From contig OX621247.1 of the NCBI GenBank assembly GCA_951640165.1, forward strand, positions 30,602,001-30,666,000: a stretch of DNA of 64,000 bases, given 5' to 3'. This document shows positions 20,700 to 32,079 of the stretch, in pieces (positions within the stretch are counted from its first letter, which is position 1; every line of letters begins with the position of its first letter). The notes beneath the pieces were generated by a model. That model saw nothing but the letters and a program-made list of their open reading frames with translations, had not been told where the DNA came from and made no database searches. The position numbers and the translations under genes were made by a program. The DNA comes from Pseudoips prasinana. Lineage: Eukaryota > Arthropoda > Insecta > Lepidoptera > Nolidae.

Positions 20700-20832
20700 A
20701 GATATTTAGGTACACGGATTGTATGAAAACATTTATAAAATTTATTTTATAATATCAATTATATTTAGCTAGCTTGTATTAAGTTATTGTCAAAGAGATT
20801 ATGTTTAAGTTTAATTATCAAAATTTACTACA
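20700..20832 (+). repeat. 130-bp direct repeat G, copy 2
   Basis: Same block as at 16687-16815 (tacacggattgtatgaaaac, agctagcttgtattaag), same orientation, in gene 1 intron 3. Confidence 0.65.
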
Positions 20833-20939
20833 TATTATGTCAGTAATCAGTACAAACTTAACAAACTATGTGAGTATGTAACACTTAGACACACATGGGT
20901 ACAAAAATAGCAACACAAATACACAATAAAATAATACAG

Positions 20940-21770
20940 CCTTAGGATTCGTACTTCGCTATTCAAAGGAATTTAGAAAGCCCTCGACTACATCAGGGAC
21001 AAATTAGAATACTGCAGCACTGCTTGGAACCCGAAGTATCAAGTGCATGCCGAGAGAATAGAGAAAATTCAAAAGAAATTAACCCATAACCTAGCATTCC
21101 GGGCTATGATAGCAAAAACCGTTCGGTCTTACGATGAACGACGAAAACATTTCAATCTGCTTTCTCTAAAATCTCGTCGCTTGGTTGTTGTGTGTTTTCT
21201 TTACAAGCTGCTAAACAATAAGATAGAATGTCCGGATTTACTTAACATGCTCAGTATTAATGTACCAAATAGACGTCCGCGTCATCCTCGGGCATTGCCT
21301 AGAGTACCTCGGTGTAGAACCAACCTTGGCCAACACTCTCCGATTGTGACTGTCAGTTGAATACAATCAAGTGTCAACATTAGTGGAAGGCATAGATATA
21401 TTTTTTTACTCAATTAGCCGATTTAAAAGCTTTTTGGAAACTCATTTGAGCACGTAATGTCCCAATCAGTTTTATATATATTTGTAATTTTATTAAATAT
21501 TTTATTTTATTCCTTTTCAGTGTGTGCATGCTGCATGCTTGAGATTAATATTTAGGTTATTTTTTGTATTCATTTAATTTAATTACCTTAATTTATTGCG
21601 TTTTATAAATGTATTTTACAACACTTAAATTATGTCTGTTTAAAACAATTTGCATGCTGTGATCTCCTATAATTAAAGATGCATAGGAACTGAGTGCCTA
21701 TAGTTATAAGCTAAGCTAAGCCTTTTGCAATCTTTGTTGGTTGATCCTAATAAATAAATAAATAAATACA
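20940..21770 (+). pseudogene. 5'-truncated Jockey/CR1-like LINE, 3' end
   Basis: A frame at about 20990-21360 encodes the C-terminal region of ORF2 (RDKLEYCSTAWNPKYQV, LLSLKSRRLVVVCFLYKL, VPNRRPRHPRALP, CRTNLGQHSPIV). A frameshift near 21355 precedes the last coding part (DLKAFWKLI in the shifted frame). The 3'-UTR ends in AAATAAATAAATAAAT. It lies in gene 1 intron 3 in the sense orientation. Confidence 0.75.
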
Positions 21771-21970
21771 GCCAAGATTAGAGGAAGATTTATCAAGTCC
21801 CATGTATGACATGAAGCTTGATAAATTTATCCATTGTAGGCCCTTCTATCCTTTCTGCAAACACATTCAGAATGCTTTTGCTGCTTCCCCTCAATCTGCG
21901 TAACACTGATGCCACTTTTTTGCGCTATAACATTACTATATATATTTATGTATAAATATTTCTATTTCAG

Positions 21971-22062
21971 TGTTCAACCTCTACTTCTGGTTGGTGATCC
22001 GAAGCTTTTACCTCAAGATGGACGACCCGTCTAAGCGACCTGCCATCTACACTACCGCCTAA
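21971..22062 (+). CDS. Gene 1 exon 4, C-terminus
   Basis: After tctatttcag, two bases complete a split Leu codon, followed by 29 codons and TAA. FNLYFWLVIRSFYLKM forms the last hydrophobic/amphipathic segment and closely matches gene 3 exon 4. The total gene 1 product is 164 residues. The polar tail is DDPSKRPAIYTTA. Confidence 0.88.
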
Positions 22063-22462
22063 GCGTACAAATATATCATATTTAGTTATAAGTATCGCCA
22101 TATTAATATGTCATAATTAATGTAGGTGTTTCCATGTCTATTATATAATGGGATACAAACTTACCGGCTTTGAAGTCAGCTACTCTGCCTAACCATAGCG
22201 ATCGCTAGAGTTGCTAGTTATCATCACCAGAAGATTTAATTGAGAGTTCCGATCCGTTTAACAGATCCAGATAGCTGCTAAGGAATATATGTGCATGCTT
22301 TGGGGAAGCGAGAAGTTTTATTGATTGGCACACGTTTCCTACGTTCGTACGGATTCAGAAGAGCACGCCTAATGGCAGTAGGAACTTACGTGTTCATTCT
22401 ATTTTTGTAAATGGCGAATACTACCCCTAAATTTAAAAAAAAAAACAAAAATTTAAAATCAG

Positions 22463-22468
22463 AATAAA
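22463..22468 (+). terminator. Candidate gene 1 polyadenylation signal
   Basis: AATAAA lies about 400 bases after the stop. It is the first perfect hexamer I noticed, so the 3' end is a guess. Confidence 0.35.
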
Positions 22469-22639
22469 ACCTTTTCCGAAATTTAATACCTTTTACATCG
22501 GAAAAAAGGTAGCTCTTTCGCCGACTAAGTTTTGGTTATCAAGCTGAACTCCACGTTACTGTTTTAATTATTTTAAGAGACACATTGTAGTCTAATGTGT
22601 CGCTTAAAATAAGTATAAAACAGTGTTGACCTGATTAAA

Positions 22640-22745
22640 CAACTAGGTTCGCGGCCAGTCCATAGTTGGGCACGTTAAGCTGTCGGCCCCGGTTGTAGCC
22701 TTTAGGCAACAGTTGTTACCTCATTTCGGAGGCCTGATACTGCAC
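22640..22745 (+). repeat. 5S-derived SINE, partial
   Basis: The copy starts within the 5S-like head (acaactaggttcgcggccag, tccatagttgg), then jumps to the body (gcacgttaagctgtcggccc, cggttgtagcc). It is internally deleted relative to 3884-4138. Confidence 0.65.
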
Positions 22746-22861
22746 TGCCCTTACGATAAGTATGATTTAACCTGGGATCCAGACAAGACTAATTAATACA
22801 AGTGCATACAGTTAAGAAGTACTTATCGAATGGATTGTATAAATTCGAGTCTCAAAATTCC

Positions 22862-22940
22862 CACGGTGCAGTGGCGGAGCGGTTAACGCTCATGAGGCTC
22901 ATGAGGTGGGGTAGTCGTGGGTTCGATTCCCACCCGCACT
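22862..22940 (+). repeat. tRNA-like sequence (SINE head or tRNA pseudogene)
   Basis: A perfect T-arm (gtgggttcgattcccac), a D-arm-like region (gcggagcggttaacgctc), and a 5-bp anticodon-type stem (ctcat/atgag) around a 7-base loop are visible. The acceptor stem has mismatches and the base before the putative anticodon is A, not T. I therefore call it tRNA-like, not a functional tRNA gene. Confidence 0.45.
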
Positions 22941-23299
22941 TAAGTTTATATAATTCACTTTACAAGGTGCCTGAAAAGAATTGGACATGTAAACTATAAG
23001 ACCCAGTAACCTGACAACAATTCTGCAACTTCAACGACGCGACGTTTAGTTTTTAAGCCATTATAAATCTTTATTTTCATAAGTTTTTGTGATTTTTATA
23101 CTAGGATTTATAAATGCTTGCGAATTCATTATAACATACACAATCTTTGTTCATTTGGCAAAGATTCTAATTATATTCTGAGGCAAATTTGTGTATTTTT
23201 GTAATCCTTTCCATATTTTTCAAACAATGTTAAGGCTGGTGATGGCATTAATCTTCACACCGTCTAATAAAAAATGTTTTTTCTCGTATACTATGTATC

Positions 23300-23550
23300 A
23301 AATGAATTATTTGTTCCCATATAATATGTCTATGAAATAGTTATTCCATATTGTAGGTATGTGTGTAAAGATCATAAAGATATATTTCACCCATATAATG
23401 TGTCTTATGAAATATTTGTTCCCTTATAATGTGTCTATGAAATATTTGTTCCCGTATAATGTGTCTATGAAATAGTTGTTCCATATTGTAGGTATGTGTG
23501 TAAAGATATATTTGTTCCCATATTATATGTGTCTAGTGAAATATTTGTTT
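23300..23550 (+). repeat. Tandem repeat array, about 32-bp unit
   Basis: Units resembling tatttgttcccatataatgt followed by gtctatgaaa recur six or seven times, with a longer sub-block (ccatattgtaggtatgtgtg) present twice. No coding potential. Confidence 0.75.
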
Positions 23551-23559
23551 AAGACATGA

Positions 23560-25050
23560 ATTCAAATATATGATCCTAATATATTAATAACAACTGTTCA
23601 CAAAAGCTTAAATGCTACATAAATTTAATCTGAAAACAATATTCAATTCATAATATTTGTAATTCTTTTATAATTGTATGGTAACGATGTATCAATAGCC
23701 CAATGAGAATGTCACATCTAATGAAAATGAGACAGATATTATGTATCATTTAAACTTGAGTTCAGTTGATGTAGGTACTTAATTTAAGTAAAACTCCTCT
23801 TTAAATTAAGTTTTAATTAAGTACCTCATACATGCATTTAATTCTTCCATGTAAAGTGTTGCTAGATAATATAGGTATTGTGTAACAAAATTAAATTTAA
23901 ATATGGAATCAATAGATATTCACTTTATACATATTAGTCAATTAGCCGACGTAATTTACCAGAAGTGTTAATTTAATTTTCCACCCAGTAGTTTATTCAT
24001 ATTCTAGACGCAGATTTCTTGTATTAAAATTTGTTACACCGTATATTATGGCAACTTATAGTTACACTTACGAAATATATACAGAAACCAACCTATAATT
24101 TGTAGTATTTAAATAATTTTCCTGAAACAAGTTCATAAAATCAAATAAAACCAGATACATAAATAGTTAACTCAGAGTTTACTGTTTTGTAAATGGAGCA
24201 TTATACAGTATAATTACCTCGTAATCTACCTCAAAAAATTGTTATCATAATTTTTATAAAATCCACAGTGCCTTTAATATTAACTTTATTTTATGTGCTT
24301 GTATATCGTTTCGTATTTTGCAAATCAATGCAAAAACCTGAACATCACCTTTATCCAATTAGAATATACATAGGTATACTACATACAACATTATCTATTT
24401 CACTAGGAATTACAGTATTACATCGTCAGAAAGTGTTTTATGTAGGTTCTATATACGACATATTTCACTGGGCACATTTGCTTATTTACGGGAACATATA
24501 AACTATCATAGAAATAAGAATATAAAAAGCTAGTGGCATAAAAGAATATTAACTATTTTTATGATATTTTGCTTATTTAAAAGTATACCTCTTTGAATAT
24601 TGTTAGTGTTATACTTACAGTATTCATACATAAATGTTTAAGTATCTAAAGGGTTAGAATAAAAGACACATTGCACACACACGCGCACACACAACACATA
24701 CTCCTATACGTGAGTATGTGTGAGATACAAGATGATATAAATATGTATTAATTAGGAAGTTTTAGATGTTTAAAAGTCACGTAATTTAGCCCACTTATGC
24801 TTAATTTTTTGTAACAAATATTATGAAGACATTTATAGCCTATAGTACAAATTATTCTACCATATATACCTCAGTCAATTATTCACATTCAATTGTTGAA
24901 TTGATCAAACTTTAAGTATAAAATATTTTGCTATTGAAAAGGTTTTACACGACGCAGCAAGAATACCCGACAGTATTGTCATAAATGATATTCTCTGTTG
25001 TTAGTTGGTTTAAAATAAAATCTACCTAATGTATAAGTGTTATTAAGAAT
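23560..25050. other. AT-rich intergenic sequence
   Basis: No element ends or exons were recognised. The 77-codon frame at 24268-24501 (+) is hydrophobic in places but has no family signature or splice context linking it to the paralogue cluster. A short CA-rich tract lies near 24670-24700. Confidence 0.4.
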
Positions 25051-25053
25051 ATT

Positions 25054-25194
25054 GTACTGACGCCAGCATATCAAGCTACCCCAATCTGTCAAATTTCCCC
25101 AATTGAAAGTGAACCTTATACTTTTGCGATAAAGTTGAAAATCTATAAAAGAAATTTGACAGATTGAGGTAGCTGGATGTGCTGGCGTCTGTAC
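25054..25194. mobile_element. Fold-back MITE, CAGACGCCAGCACATC type
   Basis: gtactgacgccagcatatca on the left is mirrored by tgtgctggcgtctgtac on the right; inner arms caatctgtcaaatttcccc and gaaatttgacagattg. This is the cleanest 141-bp copy, with gta/tac ends fitting a TA target. Confidence 0.82.
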
Positions 25195-25199
25195 CAAGT

Positions 25200-25800
25200 A
25201 AATAAACTAGTTGTGTACAAGTTTTTTAACACAACTCTTTATCCAAGTCACAAATTGTATTGAAAACCTTTTTATCTTCCAAATTGAGACTTCTACTGAA
25301 TTATTTTGTACATCATTTTTCGCATGGATATTTCTTGAATACGCATAAGTTTTAGAAATAAATTGGTATATCTGTAGCCGCACTAAATGTATGAATTAAG
25401 TAACTATACCTTGTAAAATCAGTAAGTTTTCAATGATCTTTAAATTTCTGTATAATATCTATCTATAAAGTGGCCTCGAGTTAATAATAGATTGATGATT
25501 TTTTTTAATATTACATAGTTTATTACCGAAGTGTTTTTTACAAAGAAATATTTTCTACGATATTTTGTAAAAATATATAATGCATGGAATCGTAAACGTT
25601 TTCGATTTAATAAACGTATTTTCTCTAATATCTAAATTATTGTGTTTTATTTATTGCATCTTTAAAGAAATCAGTCTTATTATTATACCTTACCAACCAA
25701 GGTACCAGTACAGTAGAGCGACATAATTTCGAGACTTGAGTTTAAGCAGTCAGAAGTAATACAGTTCTTGAAGAAAATTCTTCAGTTTGAGTATTTAAAA
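25200..25800. other. AT-rich intergenic sequence
   Basis: Nothing recognised. Confidence 0.4.
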
Positions 25801-25804
25801 GTAA

Positions 25805-25900
25805 AACGACCGCCGTGACTCAGTTTGTAGTGAATCTTACTTCTGATACAAATGTTGGGGGTTCGAATCTCGCACGAGACCAATATTTGTGCTTTCAGCT
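25805..25900 (+). repeat. tRNA-like SINE head
   Basis: gccgtgactcagtttgtagt (box A-like) and tgggggttcgaatctcg (box B) are followed by accaatatttgtgc, a body resembling family 1. It is degenerate. Confidence 0.5.
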
Positions 25901-26001
25901 TTCCCAGATACCGGGAGGCCACCGCTAATGAAGGATTTTTGTACGAGACACCTTATTAAAATGTTTAAAACCAGGTACCCTGTTTTTATTTATATTGTGT
26001 G

Positions 26002-27136
26002 TAGTGTTGGCCAAATGCAAGACCAAGACGAGACTTAGCGAGTCTTGGTCTTGGTCTTGCGCTCTCAGTCTTGGTCTTGGTTTCGGTCTTGCAGCAAGAG
26101 TCTCGCAAGTCTTGCAATTATCTATTAGCCTGTTGCAATTTATTAAAGATGTTCGTTAAAATCTTAGAACAACGTAACAGAGTAGGTACATTTTAACTTA
26201 AATTGACATATGCATAGTCAACCACGAAATTATTACAATTTCATCATAATCATATCAGCCGTAGGTCGTCCACTGCCAAATATAGCCCTCCCCTATATAT
26301 TTCTATACCTACTTCGTGGCGGCAATCAAACAGTATCAAAACTGTCGCACAGTCTTGGCAAAGCGGTGTCTTTGTCGGTATATTATCAAATAATTAGGTA
26401 CATAAACACCGACCAACCAACGGTTTATTCGCGTAACGTAATTTAGAGATCTATACTATACCTACCATAGCACTGGCTGGCGCAAAACTGTAACTATAGG
26501 TAAGTAGGTACTCCACTCGCTGTTAGTTAGTTGATAGTTTAAATCTTGCTGAATAGAAGAATAGGTAATATAAAATTTGAAACCTAAGTGCCTAGTAGTC
26601 CCTACATAATGTTTGTATTACCTATAATTTTATTGGTTACTTATTTTAAGCACATACTAGATGTTAAATCTGGACACAAGACTTATACAAGCATATTATT
26701 ACATAATATTGTTATAGGTAGTAGGTAGCATTGGGTAGAACTATGCTAGAAAGATATTTTATTTTATGGTAGGTATCTTTTTATCATATGGGAACAGATT
26801 TGTGAGTAGATAACGCGCTAGGTAGGTTCTCTCTCTCTAAACTCATTAAATAGTCTAACTATTATAATAATCAATACAATAGCTTTTAGTATTACCTACC
26901 TAGCGATACGGTTTTGATATTGAACATTGGTATTGGAAGGAACCAAATAGCTACCTACTTAATAACGCCTAAATCTCAGTTTGACTTAAATGCGAGACGC
27001 AGGAGTTTCATAGGCTTAGTCTTGTTCTTGCTCAAATCTTGCAGGGTCAGTCTTGGTCTTGGTCTTGCTACAATAAGTGGGTCTTGGTCTTGAGAAAATG
27101 CAAGAACAAGACCAAGACCGATTTTGGGCAACACTA
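26002..27136. mobile_element. Non-autonomous hAT element with 8-bp target duplication
   Basis: The ends are tagtgttggccaaa and ttttgggcaacacta, the usual hAT-type terminus. The 8-mer attgtgtg is repeated exactly on both sides (25994-26001 and 27137-27144). Subterminal regions (26015-26120 and 27010-27115) are filled with aagacCaagac / gtcttggtcttgg repeats in both orientations. The interior has no transposase and holds a small RTE 3'-end fragment around 26225-26320. Confidence 0.85.
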
Positions 27137-27839
27137 ATTGTGTGATTTGGTATTGTCTCTGTAAGTGATTTTTTTTATAAATGTTTTTAGAAAATAAAAG
27201 TCTTAATCCATAAACTATATTAGAATATTCCTCTTAAATGGTAGTTCACATCCCCGCACATGTTCATGCCAGGATCTTAGGAATGCCACAAGGAGGGCAA
27301 TCAGTGTGGCCACGTTCTGGGGCTCAAAAATTTTGTTAGTCATCGCCGAGAAGAAGAATAGTAGTTGCATTCGTACTTACTCGTTCTACGCTTTCACTAC
27401 TTCACCGGAAAATAAAGGCAAGCGGTGTTTCAAGCGGTCTAGCAAATAAGACTACAAACTAAGTAACCCATTTCCGTAACCGCCTTTGGGGTCCGAACCC
27501 CAGTTTTGGGCGGTTACTGGGAGATTCATCGGCTTATGGAACGATTCCCACGAATTGAACTCGCACGAAACGTGCGAATCGACTCTTTTCAATAATATTA
27601 TTTTTTCTGTAGGCGATTCGCACGAAGTTAATTTATTGGTGTGCGAATCGACTCCTCCCAAAATATGTAGTAGGCTATTGGCACACATTTTATTTTAAGG
27701 AATAAAAAAATGTAAGTAGAGTCGTACACAGCCGTCACTGATATACAACTAAAAATACTCCAAGTTTTATTTAAAAATATATACATGAAAGTAAGAAAGA
27801 TTTGAATTAAATCACACTAATATTTGAAAGGCGAAATTT

Positions 27840-28018
27840 TGTGAGTGCGTATGTATGTTACTTCTTCACGTCTAAACGGCTGGAGCGATTATAATAAAAT
27901 TTGATATGGAGTTAGCCATGGAGCTATAGCTCCATGGAGTTAGCTGACACCCTGGATTAACACATAGGTTACAATTTATAAAGTTTAACGCGGGTAAAAC
28001 CGCGGGGCACAGCTAGTA
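27840..28018 (-). repeat. Interspersed repeat D, variant
   Basis: The end, ttaacgcgggtaaaaccgcg followed by gggcacagctagta, matches the start of repeat D in minus orientation. The other side diverges (tgagtgcgtatgtatgttac). A short palindrome (tagctccatggagttagc area) lies near 27915-27945. Confidence 0.55.
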
Positions 28019-28071
28019 AGTAATAATAAGTTTTGTATTAATAAGCTTGTAGATATCTACATGCTTATTAA

Positions 28072-28435
28072 GGGGCCTTTTACAGTCCACTAGCGCCGCC
28101 AATCGAAAAAATGTCATAACTCGTAAATATAATCAAAAATACAAAATGTGGTCTATTATTACTGTAGAAAAGGCAATAACGTAATTTTATAACACATTGT
28201 CAACACTTGAAATATAGCTGTTTAGCTAAATCGTGCATTTGTAACAAAAACGGCAGTTTATGTTTTGAATGCACGATTTAGCTAAACAGCTATTTTTCAA
28301 GTGTTGATAAGGTGTTATACAATAACGTTATTGCCTTTTCCACAGTAATAATAGAACATATTTTGTATTTTTGATTCTATTTACGAGTTATGACATTTTT
28401 TCGATTGGCGGCGCTAGTGGACTGTAATAGGCCTA
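28072..28435. mobile_element. TTAA-flanked fold-back MITE
   Basis: Arms of about 160 bp (ttacagtccactagcgccgc, tttagctaaacagctat) are inverted around a centre of about 27 bp. TTAA lies at both ends (28068-28071, 28436-28439), so a piggyBac-type target is possible. No coding sequence. Confidence 0.75.
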
Positions 28436-29199
28436 TTAATACAAAACAATAAGAGCAAGACATCAATATTTGCGTATTATATAAAAAAAATTAAGAGAAA
28501 GCACTATATTCCATCACGCTCACTCGCGTAAATAAATTTTTCATCACTATTCTTGGTACTTTTTTATTTTTTTCTTCCGGTGGGTGACACTTATTTATTA
28601 CTCTGTGATCGATATTTTCCCATTTTTATCCTCAAATCAGGTCAGAGTGAGTTTAGAGGATGTTAAGTACCTACTTATTTCTTGTTTGTTATTCTTGTGT
28701 ATTAAAACACATTTTACCCTTATTACTTCTGTACTCAAGTGTACTTTATCTTAACTGCATATCATAAAAAATCTATTTGTGTGCCAATAGCATACTACAT
28801 ATTTTTGGAGGAGTCGATTCGCACACCAATAAATTAACTTCGTGTGAATCGCCTACAGAAAAAATAATATTATTGAAAAGAGTCGATTCGCACGTTTCGT
28901 GCGGATCGTCTAATAAGCCGGACAATCGGAGGGGCATTACAATGATTCGAATACAAAGTTAAGTACAATATGGGATAGGATTCACTATGTATAACTTGGT
29001 TTATATGTATAAACCTAATTATACCTACATAATATTTTAGTTTTATAGCCTTATTCACAATGGAAAGCGTAAATCTAATCTCAATAATGGGAAATAATCG
29101 GCTGGCGGGTCTCGAACCAGCACCTTAAACCAATCCGAGGTACACTACCCATATTGAAAACACCTTCCAAACTATTAAATTTTACTTTTATAGCATTAT

Positions 29200-29582
29200 T
29201 CGTAATGCAAAGCTTATACAGCGTATTCTATCGTTTCTTTCACGGGGAATACTCAGAGGAACTGTTTAAGCTTGTGCCATCGTCCCCTTTTTATCGTCGC
29301 ACCCCGCGCACTCGCAGTAAGGTTCATGGATACCACCTGGAAGCGATCTTGTCAAGCTCGGTTCGCTTTCAGCGTTCATACATCCCACGTACGTACAGGC
29401 TCTGAATTACCTGCTGCGGTGTTTCCTCAGTGCTACGACATATCCTTCTTTAGAAGGACATGTCATTAGGAGTACTAATCTCACGGTAGGTGGCGGTGAG
29501 CTGTGCCTCCTGACATTGCAAAATTAAATGTCCATGAGTAGCGGTTACACCACTTTCCATCAGATGGGCCGCTAGCTCGTCT
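29200..29582 (+). pseudogene. LINE ORF C-terminus and 3' end
   Basis: The frame to about 29469 ends TGSELPAAVFPQCYDISFF, typical of LINE ORF2 C-termini. The 3' end, ccatcagatgggccgctagc followed by tcgtctgccatttgt, is a common lepidopteran LINE terminus. The 5' part is missing. Confidence 0.6.
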
Positions 29583-29584
29583 GC

Positions 29585-30005
29585 CATTTGTGTATATATT
29601 TAAATGAATGAGCGAATAATGAGCAATGAGTTTCTTTTAATTGTAAGTATGGAGAGCGTATGATATAAAGTTTTGTTTTTTCGGAGTTTAACACTATGCC
29701 GTTGTCATGAGACCACTTCACAACAGCATCCACGTCTTTTTGAATAAGCTGATAGGTCTCTGCTAAGTCAGTACCGGCGCGTAATGCGCAAAGGTCGTCC
29801 ACGAACATATGCATCGAGCAATATTGCAACACTTGACATAGGCTGTTTACATGCATTAAGTAGCAAGTTGGTCCGCATCCTGATCCCTGTGGTACCCCCC
29901 ACCGAACCGATTTCTCATCACTCAGCTTGTCACCAAACTTTACTCGGTAAGACCGTGATGTGGGGTAGTCTCTAAACCATTTATTCAAAGGCTCCCGCAC
30001 CCGCC
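29585..30005 (-). pseudogene. LINE reverse transcriptase fragment
   Basis: The 142-codon frame contains RSYRVKFGDKLSDEKSVRWG, GVPQGSGCGPTCYLMHVNSL and MFVDDLCALRA, i.e. the B motif and an FVDD catalytic centre, plus NSEKTKLYII. It is a truncated RT palm fragment, abutting the LINE end on the other strand. Confidence 0.75.
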
Positions 30006-30148
30006 TTGACTGTACTTTTAACAGTTATAAGTTACTCGGTAATTTATTAATTAAAGGGAATGTCGCTGATGTCCCAACCCACTCTATACCGGCTTATACA
30101 CAATCGATTTCACTTCTAGAACTACTTCAGTAAAGGTCTGGTGCTATA

Positions 30149-31260
30149 GTCTTTTCGCCATAAGATGAGTTCCCTGACAGTTCTTGTTTGACAATTGTAG
30201 TGACGTGACCTAACGAAATATAATCGATTTTTTATAATATCTATGATCCATTTATATTATAAATATAAGGGTGATTTCAGAGTCACGCCGGCGAGCAGCG
30301 CCGTCCAAACGCGCGCGCTTACAATTACACTAGATAGTAGTTGCGTTTCACAGTCACGCAGTTCAAACGCGCCGCGTGTGAGACGCGCGCCGTCGGCCAG
30401 CGCTGGCGAAGCGCGCGCGGCCCGAGCTCTTCTACCGGCAGCCGTTTCAGAGTGACGCGGGTCGCACGCGCTGTTGCGTACACTTATATGCGAAAATGTT
30501 TAAAAAATCTGTACCTAAGTATCTTCTCGTAAATCAGAAAACGATTTTACGAATGCGCCTCTTAGTAGTTTTACACCTAGTTTGTTATGATTAACCACGT
30601 AGCATAAATTGTCATTATGTTTTTACTTTTTGTTTTATGTTCATTTTAATTTTAATTTTTTACTATGTATGCCAACGAACATATATTATTAAAATTTTGT
30701 TTATATCTAAGTTCTCATGTGAGTGACGTATGTCTTAATGAGAACAAATGTCTTTAAACTTTAGTAACCTTGTGGCATTGAACGGAAAAAATTGCAATTT
30801 TCTACGACAACATCGCTGTTGCACTCTTTCCATAAAAAATAAATAGATTGTACACATTTGTACATTGCAAAGAAACGCGCGATACTAAAACTCGTTTCAC
30901 AGTGGTCCGCGCGTCAAGCGCGCGCTGTTGAGACGCGCTGGCATGGCCTCCGGCGCGTGCCGCGCGTGTCACTCTGAAATCAGCCTTATATAAATGGAAT
31001 CGGATTAGTGTCAATCTATGAGTAGTGTCAATCTCTATTGGCCGACGTTCCGTTCAACGCATTAGACATTTTTAAGATTTATACTATTTTATTTACTTAA
31101 TTTATTAACAGTTCATTATAACTACAATAATTTACTTAGTAATTTACGAAAGGCAATATTTTTTTATCATATCTTTTTTAATATTTTTGCAAGTATTTTT
31201 TTTTTTTCGTCTAAAGTAAAAAAATGAACTGTCAGGGAACTAATCTTATGGCGAAAAGAC
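30149..31260. mobile_element. TA-flanked TIR element, with a second element nested inside
   Basis: Terminal repeats of about 35-40 bp begin gtcttttcgccataagat and end atcttatggcgaaaagac, extended by agttccctgacagttc, with TA on both sides (30147-30148, 31261-31262). No transposase was seen. A GC-rich TIR element (30267-30992) sits inside. Confidence 0.75.
30267..30992. mobile_element. Nested GC-rich TIR element
   Basis: agggtgatttcagagt on the left is mirrored by actctgaaatcagcct on the right. Both ends carry CpG-rich sequence (cgcgcgc-type), while the middle is AT-rich. Short TATA repeats flank it. The frames inside (30243, 30341, 30802) are Arg/Ala-rich by composition and are not proteins. 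Confidence 0.65.
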
Positions 31261-31369
31261 TACAGTTACCCATGGTCTACAGTGTCCGGAGAATTAGTGA
31301 AAGCCTTCTAGGCTTATTGGAAACATCAAGTGAAATATAATAGTAATAGTAGTTGACTAAATTAAATTG

Positions 31370-31560
31370 CAAAACATGCGTGGTGTACTGGTTAACGGTA
31401 ATCATCACGCTACTGTGTCCCGGGTTCGATTCCCGTACAGGAAAAGTATTTGTTTAATCCATAACTATTTATTCTGAGCCTGGGTGTGCATTGTGTCAAT
31501 TGTATGGCCGTCTGTTCCGAGTTTGATCCCCGGTACAGGATAACAATTTATGTACTCCAT
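31370..31560 (+). mobile_element. tRNA-derived SINE
   Basis: The head reads gtggtgtactggttaacggt (box A) and cccgggttcgattcccgta (box B), followed by acaggaaaagtatttgttta and a degenerate second ttgatccccggtacagga block. A related head lies at 36895. Confidence 0.65.
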
Positions 31561-31635
31561 TGCTGTAAGTCACCGCGATAGAAGGATTTCCGCGATATAG
31601 GGACTTTAACAAAATACTTATTTTTTATAAATATT

Positions 31636-31970
31636 TTGTACTAGCTGTGCCCCACGGTTTTACCCGCGTTAAATTGTATAAACTGTCATTAGCTCCTCCC
31701 CCGTAGGTGATAGCTTGATAATATGTAGCCTATATGTTAACCCGACCTCTTAGTAATATTCATGCAAAATTTGAAGGAAATCCATACAATACTTTTTGAG
31801 TTTAGTCCGGACATACATACAGACAAACAGACACACAGACAAAAATTCTAAAATCTATATTTTTGGCTTCGATATCGATTGTAGATCACGCCCCAGGTAT
31901 CCTTTAAAAAATATATTCAATGTACAGTTTCGGCTTTCCTACGATTTTATTATATGTATAGATGTATAGA
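31636..31970 (+). repeat. Interspersed repeat D, long copy
   Basis: It runs from tactagctgtgccccacggt through agcctatatgttaacccgac and acatacatacagacaaacag to cctacgattttattatatgt. It mirrors the copy at 32362-32690, so the two form an inverted pair around an RTE-derived element. Confidence 0.75.
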
Positions 31971-32079
31971 TACTAATTACGCACGGATATACCTACACAG
32001 TGTACATATAGCTCATGGGAAGCTTTCAATGACGCTGACGCGTGTTCCATGTTTTAGGTTCATCCAAAAAGTACACATA

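Larger units (their letters stand above)
27530..28920. mobile_element. Element with about 130-150-bp inverted arms
   Basis: The arms at 27565-27690 and 28768-28912 are near-identical inverted copies (acgtgcgaatcgactctttt, gtgtgcgaatcgactcctcc), and the outer edge reads cggcttat on both sides. Each arm repeats the box gattcgcac several times. The interior holds repeat D and a second fold-back element and no transposase. Confidence 0.65.

Noticed and set aside
23300..23550. CRISPR-like repeat array
   Set aside because: The units are adjacent with no unique spacers, and the context is an insect genome; it is a tandem repeat.
24268..24501. 77-codon hydrophobic frame between genes 1 and 2
   Set aside because: It has no splice sites in a matching phase, none of the LLVGVH or GxVKAY blocks, and no family signature; AT-rich sequence gives hydrophobic frames by chance.
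30243..31014. Arg/Ala-rich frames in the CpG-rich TIR element
   Set aside because: Composition bias of the CpG-rich termini; no domain and mirrored on both strands.
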